Source: a virus
Direction: 5' to 3' (one strand)
Length of the DNA stretch: 22,733 nt
IMG/VR virus record: IMGVR_UViG_3300025151_000329
Coordinates: 1 to 22,733 of that record
Part shown: piece after piece, positions 6,514 through 14,500 of the stretch
Layout of the letters: the number at the start of each line of letters is the position of its first letter
Position numbering within the stretch: position 1 is the first letter of the stretch
Translations under genes and position numbers: made by a program
Notes under the pieces: generated by a model
Seen by the model: the letters and a program-made list of their open reading frames with translations, nothing else
Told to the model about the DNA's origin: nothing
Databases searched by the model: none

Positions 6514-7275
6514 ATGGCTGTATCGAAAAAGACTAGTGAGACTATGGAAATCCACGCATTAAAGCAGGGACATATTAAGTTGCGTATGATTGGTCAGACA
6601 CCAATGTATTTCAACTCTATGGGTGCTAAGGCATGGCGTGATCTTCTCGTTGGTGGTGGTAAGAAGACCGCCGCTCAGAAAAAAGATATTAAGCACAATC
6701 CAGAAGCTGAGTTTCGTGACAGTGTCTACAAGAAAGATACTGGCAGCACTTATCTTTGCTTTCCTGCTGCTGGCGTTAAGGGTGCTATGGCTACTGCCGC
6801 ACTTGAAACCGGCGGCATTACAAAAACCAGTGTTCAGCGCCTGATCTTTCTTCCCGAAAGTCACATTCAGATCTGGGGCAAGCCCTTCTTGAAGATGGAT
6901 ATTGTTCGCTCTGCTGATATGAACAAGACGCCTGATGTACGCACTCGCGCATATCTTCCTAACTGGTGTGCAGAAGTGGAGATCAAGTATGTCGTTCCAA
7001 CACTGAGCGCACACTCCATTGTTTCTCTTCTGTCTAACGCAGGTGCTATCGTTGGTATCGGCGACTTCCGTCAGGAAAAGGGTCGCGGCTCTTACGGCAC
7101 CTTTGCAGTCGCTGGTGCTGAGGACATGGGAGACCATCAGGAAGCATGGGATCTGATCACTCAGGAAGATCGTGAGGTTCAGAAGCTGTCTATGGAACAG
7201 CCGATCTGTGCAGATGAGCAGACGGCAGAACTCATGGAGTTCTTACAGGAAGAGCGCCTTCGTAGGGCAGCTTAG
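6514..7275 (+). CDS. Phage protein with RAMP/Cas7-like sequence features
   Basis: A 253-residue protein with the best ribosome binding site in the window (aaaggagg, 5 nt before ATG 6514). Features in order: a first strand KLRMIGQTPMYFNSMG (23-37); a FPAAGVKGAMATAA helix start (83-96); VRTRAYLPNWCAEVEI (142-157); and a Gly-rich loop GIGDFRQEKGRGSYGTF (181-197). This order resembles RAMP-fold Cas7/Cas5 proteins, where a P-x-S-x-KGA helix and a late G-x-G-rich loop contact RNA. I recall similar phage proteins labelled hypothetical, so RAMP assignment is inference. No cas gene is nearby. The gene is followed by a palindrome, a hairpin and the pentamer array, and lacks the tight overlaps of the preceding operon. 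A shorter role as an ssDNA-binding or recombination accessory protein is possible. Confidence 0.75.
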   Translation: MAVSKKTSETMEIHALKQGHIKLRMIGQTPMYFNSMGAKAWRDLLVGGGKKTAAQKKDIKHNPEAEFRDSVYKKDTGSTYLCFPAAGVKGAMATAALETGGITKTSVQRLIFLPESHIQIWGKPFLKMDIVRSADMNKTPDVRTRAYLPNWCAEVEIKYVVPTLSAHSIVSLLSNAGAIVGIGDFRQEKGRGSYGTFAVAGAEDMGDHQEAWDLITQEDREVQKLSMEQPICADEQTAELMEFLQEERLRRAA

Positions 7276-7289
7276 TTACCTGTAACTTT
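7272..7289. promoter_or_regulatory. 18-bp palindrome, site 4 of 6
   Basis: TTAGTTACCTGTAACTTT matches the AAAGTTA-N4-TAACTTT consensus at 12 of 14 positions. Its first bases form the TAG stop (7273-7275) of the RAMP-like gene. Its central CCTG is identical to that of site 5. Confidence 0.5.
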
Positions 7290-7296
7290 TAAATTA

Positions 7297-7321
7297 GAGA
7301 GGGGCGATATTCGCCCTTCTC
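7297..7321 (+). terminator. Hairpin after the RAMP-like gene
   Basis: An 11-bp stem (7297-7307 with 7311-7321, one G-U pair) closed by a TAT loop. It follows the palindrome at 7272 by 7 nt. No T tract follows, so termination efficiency is uncertain; it may define an RNA 3' end or allow read-through into the array. Confidence 0.5.
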
Positions 7322-7350
7322 AAGGGTCGCGGTTAAATATGTTTAGGACT

Positions 7351-7910
7351 GGTATGGCGAGGCGGTCTAGGTACGGCCTGTTACGGCTAGGTGGGTTAAG
7401 GCGGTTCAGTTCTGGTTCGGTTAGTTAAGTTTTTGTCTGATTGGGCGTGGTAAGTTTAGGCGGTTCTGGTAGGTCAGGTCTGATAGGTTTAGGCTGGTGG
7501 GTCAGGGCGGTCTCGGTATGGTCAGGGCTGGTAGGGCTAGGCGTCTCTAGGCATGGCGGTTAAGGTATGGCGTGATCCTTTTAGGACTGGCATGGCGGTT
7601 TCGGTATGGCTTGTTGAGTTCCGGTTATGTGCGGCAAGTCTAGACGGTTATGGTGCGTTTCGGTTGGGTCGCGTAAGGTTCGACTGGTTAAGGTCGGGCA
7701 AGGCGGTTTTGGTCGAGTGCGGCGGGGTACGGAAAGGTGTGGCTTGGTGGGTCAGGGCGGTTGAGGCGGGGCATGTTATTGTTCGGTGCGTCAAGGCGAG
7801 TTTAGGTCGGGCGAGGCGTGGCATGGCGGTTGAGTTAAGGCTGGGTGACGTTAGATATGGTGTGGTGGGTTTTGGCGAGGCGAGATGTGATGTGGCATGT
7901 CGGTCTAGGT
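7351..7910 (+). repeat. Degenerate pentamer array (NNKKY, mostly NNGGC/NNGGT)
   Basis: About 560 bp of non-coding sequence with a 5-bp period: two variable bases followed by G/T, G/T, C/T. In 7370-7437 the triplets fall every 5 bp with 13 of 14 units matching. In 7765-7827 all 13 consecutive units match. Elsewhere single-base indels shift the register, but GGC/GGT at 5-bp steps stays dominant. The plus strand is rich in G and T and poor in A, with C mostly at the last unit position. Longer words recur: a 17-bp exact repeat at 7495-7511 and 7745-7761 (250 bp apart), gcatggcggtt at 7551, 7590 and 7821, and tttaggactgg at 7342 and 7580. No ribosome-bound gene fits. This region holds everything seen in the long gap 7276-7973. 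Confidence 0.85.
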
Positions 7911-7973
7911 GAGTAATGTTGGGTCTCGTCACGGATTGGCAAGACAAAAACTTTTGTGTAAAGGGAGATTAAA

Positions 7974-8480
7974 ATGAAGAAATCAGTGCGCTTTTCTAAA
8001 GACACTAAACAGCGGATCATTGATGAGTATCTTGCATCCACTGGATTAAATACGTATCGGGCTGATGAGTTTGTTGATTGGCTCGCTAATCAGCCTGAGC
8101 ATGAAGCCTATGCGGCTTTCTATGGGATGACTGATGAACATGCTGCTCGTCAGTATCGCATCGACATGGCTCGTGATATGGCTAGTGGTCTTCGCATCGT
8201 TGCAAAGACTGAGGTCATTGAAAGCGGTGTCAGCACTATTAAGGTAACTGAATATCCAGCCTACATCTCTCCTGTGAAGGGACGTAAGGATGGTGGTGGC
8301 TATGAGCCTTTTGATCCTAGTGATGAGGAGGCTCAGGCTGAGTTACGCCGTCAGGCTGGTGTTCAGCTTGCCGCGTGGCTCAATCGGTATCGTGGATCTG
8401 CCGAAAATATCGGTCTTGATATGACGCCCATTGAAGATATGGTGCGTGTGCTTCGGGACGAAAAAGAAGAAGCAGCATAA
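7974..8480 (+). CDS. Conserved-looking phage protein downstream of the pentamer array (168 aa)
   Basis: A 168-residue, acidic, largely helical protein. ATG 7974 is preceded by aagggaga at good spacing. The N-terminal half carries a recognisable pattern, IIDEYLASTGLNTY, then FVDWLANQPEHEAY, YGMTDEHAARQYRI and MARDMASGLRI, which I recall from other alphaproteobacterial phage and prophage proteins without assigned function. A Gly-rich linker (about 101-110) separates a C-terminal helical part ending in KEEAA. It is the second protein gene flanking the array and has the same ending as the first: stop codon, AAAGTTA palindrome, GC hairpin. A promoter in front of it is not clear; it may be read through the array from 6450. 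Confidence 0.7.
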   Translation: MKKSVRFSKDTKQRIIDEYLASTGLNTYRADEFVDWLANQPEHEAYAAFYGMTDEHAARQYRIDMARDMASGLRIVAKTEVIESGVSTIKVTEYPAYISPVKGRKDGGGYEPFDPSDEEAQAELRRQAGVQLAAWLNRYRGSAENIGLDMTPIEDMVRVLRDEKEEAA

Positions 8481-8496
8481 AGTTACCTGTAACTTT
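8479..8496. promoter_or_regulatory. 18-bp palindrome, site 5 of 6
   Basis: AAAGTTACCTGTAACTTT has perfect 8-bp arms around a CT centre and overlaps the last two bases of the TAA stop (8478-8480) of the preceding gene. It is a full consensus copy. Confidence 0.6.
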
Positions 8497-8517
8497 AGCC
8501 TCCCCTTTGGGGGGGCT
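8497..8517. terminator. Bidirectional hairpin between convergent transcripts
   Basis: A 9-bp GC-rich stem (8497-8505 with 8509-8517, one G-U pair, TTT loop) directly abuts the palindrome at 8479-8496. It lies between the plus-strand array cassette and the stop (8516-8518) of the minus-strand giant gene, so it probably serves both directions. The T-rich tail is poor on either strand. Confidence 0.6.
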
Positions 8518-11500
8518 ATAAGGTTTTCATAATGATATTGCCTCTAAGAATTAAGGCATCTACTTGCTTGCTCATTCTTTCTATTATTTTACTTTTTTGT
8601 TCTTCTGGTATTCTTGGATTGTCTTTTATTTGAGCCATTCTACGCAGAAGACTGTTGCGTCCGTTATTTATAGACTTGATAACACCAGCTATTTTCAGTT
8701 CATCTTTATACTTTGATCTGGCTCTTTGTATTAGATTTGAGTCGCCTCTTTTTATAGCGTCATTCAAAACTTCTCTAGCTTGAAGAACTCTGTCTCTCTT
8801 ATCTATGAAAGAACCAAGATCCTCTCTTTTGGAAACAGAGTATACAACTTTTCTTCCAAAAGGTATTTGTCTAATCATCTCATCTGAGAAGCCCTCCTCC
8901 ACAGCCTTTGGCAGTGTAGAGAAAGCAAAGTCACCTGATCTCTGGACAAACCTTCCAATGCCACCTGTCAGGTAATCTACCCAGAACTCAATGACATCAG
9001 GGGACACATCAAGAGTTCCCTTCTCTACTGTTGATCCATCTAGGCTGTTAAGCCACTGGGCAATCCACTTCGCTGATGGAGATGTGGTTGACCAGTATAG
9101 TTGACTGTCCGGCGGAGGCGTGGGATCAAATGGAGATGTCTCTTTGTATATTGGCTTGTTAGCAAAGTCTTCGTTCTCATAGAGATCAATTATAGGATCA
9201 ACAACTGTAGGCATTACAAAGTTAATGAAACTCTCTGTGCCACCAAGTGGATTGAGAGTGTCTATCATGGTCATCATTGCAGAATCCGCTGCCTCCGCTG
9301 GAGTGTACCCACCCCTTGCGGCTCTGCTTAAAGATCTGCCTATATTAACAGCCATATTGAGACCATACGGCATCGGTATAACTATGTGAGACCGCTCCGT
9401 AATGCCAAACGGATCTCTGAATACAAGGTTATGTTCCAGAATATAGTCCGGTATTTTATCAGCCATAAGCTGACCGTCCTCATCTTCGTCTGAGGTGAGA
9501 GCAAGAAGCTGATCTTGCAACACACCAGCTACCATGAGACCAACCCATATTTTACGAACCTTCTTAGACCTTGCCGCCGCACTCAACATGGCGAATGAGC
9601 CTTGCAATGATGCGTTGTAGAATAGGTACATGGAGTTCATCAGGGTCTTGTATTCACCACCCTTGGCAAAATCCACCGTGACATTACGAGCGGCAAAAGC
9701 TGCTCTCTGTTCTCCAATCCTTGGAGCCAAAGCCTTAAATGTAGCTACGCGAATAGCGTTCTCAGCGACAGTGTTGTAGTCCTCTAAGAACTTCAACATT
9801 GAGCCAGTCTTCTTGCCAACAAAGCTGTTCTTAACAGCGTTCCACTGACCTCTTGCCCCCTGCTCTGCGATGTCGTCTGTCAGCTTCTTGATGTTAGCGA
9901 TTTGATCACTAAGATCACTGATCTGGTTTGTTGCGTTCTGACCACCGGCCCTCTGAAATCTTCTGAATAGAGCCGCTCCTGTTAGTTCTGACACAGGTAT
10001 GCTCGGATCATCAACGGCGTCTATATCCTCTCTAACGACTTGCCTTACAGACTTAAAGGCATCAATAAAGTTACGTCTAACTTCTGAGACAATACCCTTC
10101 TCTTCATACTGGTTGATATTCACGCCAGCGGTCTGAATATCCCTGAGCATGTTGGTGATGAAGAACTCTGGGTTCAGAGATGTGTTGATGTTGGAAAGAT
10201 ATCTATTGATCTTTCCAAGACCTCTGACTACAGCGTTTGATGTCTGGGCAGACACACCAGCACCACCCTTGAGGGCGTTGGCAAGTCTTTGATCTCTCAC
10301 CCGTATGTAAACGTGCTTTCCATTTTCCTTGACAGCAAAAATGTTTGGATCATTAAGAGCGTTTCTATCTACTATAGTCCTGACGGAACCCTTCACTAAT
10401 CCTCTGGTGAGGGGAACGCTTTCTATCTCCTCTGCAAACTGACTAGTAAGACGCTCATCAGCCCTTAATAGATTAAGGAAAGACAAACCAACTTTATTTC
10501 TCTCAGCCCTAATAACAGCATTTTGATTTTGTAAGAAAGCGGCTGCAAGTATGTTGGTCGCATACTCTTGACGGCCTAAAGCCCGCCTGTCTTCTCTGCC
10601 GCGCACAGAGTATCCTTGAGTGGTTGCAGACCTTGTGTAGGAGGCGTCCTCTGTTGCCTCACCGTCTGCATCAAATATCCCTCTAAGAGGCACATAGTTT
10701 TCATATTGTGGAGGCTGTACAATCTCTCCGCTCTCTAAAACAAGAGGCTCGTTGCTGTTGAAGTCTGGGGTGAGGCCAGATGCAACCCTGATTGCATTTG
10801 TATCATCAATCACCTGACGGACTCTCTGCTGTACGTCAGCTATGATCTGCTTGTTGCCTGACCCAAGCGAGTCAACCCAAGACAGAATGTAGTCTGCCTC
10901 AGCATCTGTCATACCAGATCCATTATTAAGATCGTTGTTGATCGATCTGATATATGCGTTTCTCTCCTTGGCATGAAGCGCATACAGATATGCGTCAACT
11001 ATAGCTAGTCTCTTGCTACCAGTTTCTTTGAATGATTTAGCAGCGTAGTTACCGCCCTCAAAATCACTGTTGAAACCTCTCCCGGTCAGTCTAGAAAACT
11101 CAGCGTCAGAAACTTCTAGATCTTTAACAAGCCTTGCAAGAGGCTCGTACATATCTTTTTGTTTTGAGTTAAGTATGTCGCCTGTCTTGCCGTGGAACAG
11201 TGTTTCTTGAAGATATGTGTCCATGCCATCAGTGATGGTCATGCCCTGCTTCTTCAAATTGTCAATCATCACACCGACAGGCAAGAAGGTATCTTGGAAC
11301 TTGGTGATAAAAGACTGAGATATGTCTCTTGCTTTTTGGTCGCTGACTAAACCCCCTAGCCCAAGAATCTTTGATATCGTGTTATGCGCGGCAGAATATG
11401 AAATGTGATTGTTATTATGATTAACTATGAAGTCTGTGGAGCCAGTGTCCACATTAGCAAAGGATGTTCTTGAGAAAGATCTACTGAGTTTTTTCGCCTT

Positions 11501-14500
11501 TAAATCTGGATAGCTGGTTCTTACTGAGTAAACACCAACAGGATTCCTGAATCCAAACTGAGAAAGAATTTCAGGATCTTGCAATCTTCCATATTGAAGA
11601 GAAAGAACAATTTTTGGAGAACTGTGAGATGGCCGCAACCACTCAAGTCTTAGATCTCTTCTGCCTACTGGTATGAAGGCATCACTAACCGCAGGACCAC
11701 CGCCTCCATCAGGGAACGAAACAACATTGGGGCCGTCTTTATGACCCTGCTTGTGCCAAGCAAACATCAACTGCTGCACAGCAGTCTCTACGTCAGGAAA
11801 CTTTGAGTTTTCTACTATCTCTTTCTCGTGGCCGCGCTCTTGTATGTGATACTTTCCAAATCCAAAAGCCCTTCCAGAAGAGTCCACACCGTGATTTCCT
11901 GCAAAGAAAAGAACAGGAATCATATTATTGTTTTCTTTTATCACGCCAAAAAGAGAATCGTATTTCTCAAATCTAGGAAACCTTTTAGGAGCGTTTATAG
12001 TGGAGAAAGCATTGGACGGAGCAGTAGAAAACTTCCTTGTTGACTTCGGAAGCGTTTCCAACATGTCCATTACAGACTTTAATTCTTGTTCTTGATCTGG
12101 TGTTATCTCACCTAGAGTTGCCTCTTCGTTTTCAAAAAGCTGTATCACCTCTGCGCGGCTAGTATCTAGCTGTCTGTTAATAGAGGAAGGATTTAAAGCA
12201 GCACCGTTCTGAGCATCTACAGCATCATCATAATCTAAAAATACTTCTCCTTCTTGATCGCCATTCTTGTATGTAAACCTCCTCTTAGGGTTGTAGTACA
12301 TAAAGACAACATCAGGCTCACCATTATTGAAATCTGAATATTCTTCTTTATCCCAGCCATCTGGAGCAAACTCATCATTCCATGTTGTGCGGGATCTAAT
12401 GGTGAATCCATTTGCGCTGTATACGCCCGGTAGAAAAGTGTCAAAGGCGTCTAGCTTGTTTCCACCCTCATCAACTGCCAGCCTGATAGCAGGATATGAG
12501 AACCCCCTGTATGCGTCTGGAGTGTTGAATACAGAGACGATGTCAACAAGACCATCTATCTCACCCTCTTTTAGGGCAAAGCCAGCTTTACCATCTCTTG
12601 TGAGGAACAGGCGCATGTCTGCATAACCTGTCTCGTCTGCCGTTGTTTCTACAGGATAAACGTATACAGATGAGCCTATTGGACCTTGAGCTATTCTAGC
12701 TCTGTCAATCGCCTCAGCAAACTGCTGTGCTGACCTCATCGTTTGAGCCAACTCAAATATGGCTGGAGTCTTTACGCCCTGTTCGTTAAATAGTCTTGCG
12801 GCATATGGAGCTATCTTGTACTCAGCAGCTACATCATATTGGCCCACTTCTCGGCTTGATCTCTTCCTACGCCATACTCGTCCATTATCCCCTGCACCAA
12901 TCCTGACGGCGATGGCCGCAGCTTTTGCTGGGCTGACGCTGTACTTGAGGTTAGCGGCGGTATCGTTTTCAGCAGACTCTCTGCTAATTCCTTCATCTTG
13001 TCGTCTGGCACCTGAGTCAGGATAGACTCTGTCTCTGTCTGTTGGGGGAAGTGCTTCTGCGATTTGGTCATCTGTGAATCCCTCTCTTCTTGCATATGCT
13101 ATCGCGCCGTCAACGTAATCGTTATCAGCGCCTGTGCTTTTTGTACCCATAGAGGCTAGTAGCCTCTTCTCATGATACCACATGAGTGCTTGGAAATCGG
13201 CATTGTTGATATCAATGCCAGTCTTCTCTTTCAAAAGTTCCCTAGAACTTTCTGCTGCGTCCCTCATCACCTGACGCTCAGTGCCATTCCTAGGCGTAGC
13301 TTGCTCAAACTTGCCACTCAAATTTTGCGAGTGCGTATCTGCCGCTTGGAATAAAGGAGTTTTTTCTGGCCTTTGATCTGCTTCTGCGGCAGAAAACTTA
13401 TTAAATATTCTTTGGAATTTTTTATTAAGGGCGACAGCGAACTGATCAATATTCTGACCTTCAAGAGAGTCAAGCCCTTCATCTAACATAGTATCTTCTA
13501 CTAAGCGCTGCTCAAACTCTGTGAGATCTCCCTCAACAGCTTCTTGTATTCTTTTTCTGTTTTTATTGTTTGTAGCATCTGTAGGCTCTTTAAATGGTTT
13601 GCCTATGATGCGATTCCACATACGCATCCACCACATATCCATAGTGAGGGCGTCAAACTCACCATTAAGATTCATGTAGAATCCGTTGCCTATTTTTGCA
13701 CCTAAGACATGAGCAACCCTAACCTTTGTATCTTGAAGCTCTCCACTAGGTATCTCTATGCCTAATTCCTGAATTACAGGATCTTTTTTTAACTGTCGTA
13801 CTGTAGTTTCTTGAGTAAGGTACTCCTGTATTTGAACATCAGTCATATTCAAATCGCGCTTTAAGGTATTGTAGAAAGCAAAAGATTTACGCATTGCTTC
13901 CGCGCCTTTGCTTCCATATCCGTCAGCCTTAAAAAGTCCGGTTTCTTTCCAAACTTTGTATTCTTCCATTGCGCTGACAAAATTCTGATTTACAGACAAG
14001 CCATTTGATGTGACGGCCATGGCAAATGTAAATGCAGCCCTAGCATCTGGGTCATTTAGTATCTGTTGGTTGCCGCCCTCAATCTTGCCCATGAACTCAA
14101 ACATGGTTGCGACTTTGTCTTCGTACCAACCGATGGCGTTCTTATCACCGCGCAGGGCGGCCTCTGCCTCTGCCGCCATGATCATAACGATCTTCTTGAA
14201 GTCTTTCGGGTCTAGAGGATCGAGGGTTATATTGCCCTTCTCTTCCTGCAAAATACGCAGTGAAGTTGCCACCCGTGGTGCGACTACCTTGCCCTTTTCA
14301 TTGAACACTCGTGTGTCGATGAACTCATTGTTCTCATCAATTCTGTGAAGGGCAGATGCTTGAGCCAGCTTTTGACTGATGCCTAACTGAGACTTGGCAA
14401 CATTTGCCTTGACCCTTTCAGGCGTTGATCTGAAGGGTTCGATGGTGCTTTTTTGGGTTGAGTACAGGAAATCCTTCTTCGGCGCAAATACAGGGTTCTT

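Noticed and set aside
6559-7137. A 192-codon minus-strand reading frame
   Set aside because: It is antisense to the well-initiated 253-aa gene, has no ribosome site, and reads as Ser/Cys/Thr-rich nonsense typical of shadows.
7553-7912. A 119-codon plus-strand reading frame through the pentamer array
   Set aside because: It has no ribosome binding site, its composition follows the GG-rich pentamer pattern, and the array's single-base indels show no sign of frame preservation.
7321-7930. CRISPR array
   Set aside because: There are no identical repeats of 20 bp or more with regular spacers; the period is 5 bp with variable units.
7648-7947. A 99-codon minus-strand reading frame rich in Thr, Pro and Ser across the array
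   Set aside because: It is the complement of the same low-complexity repeat, with no ribosome site. The low number of stops follows from base composition.
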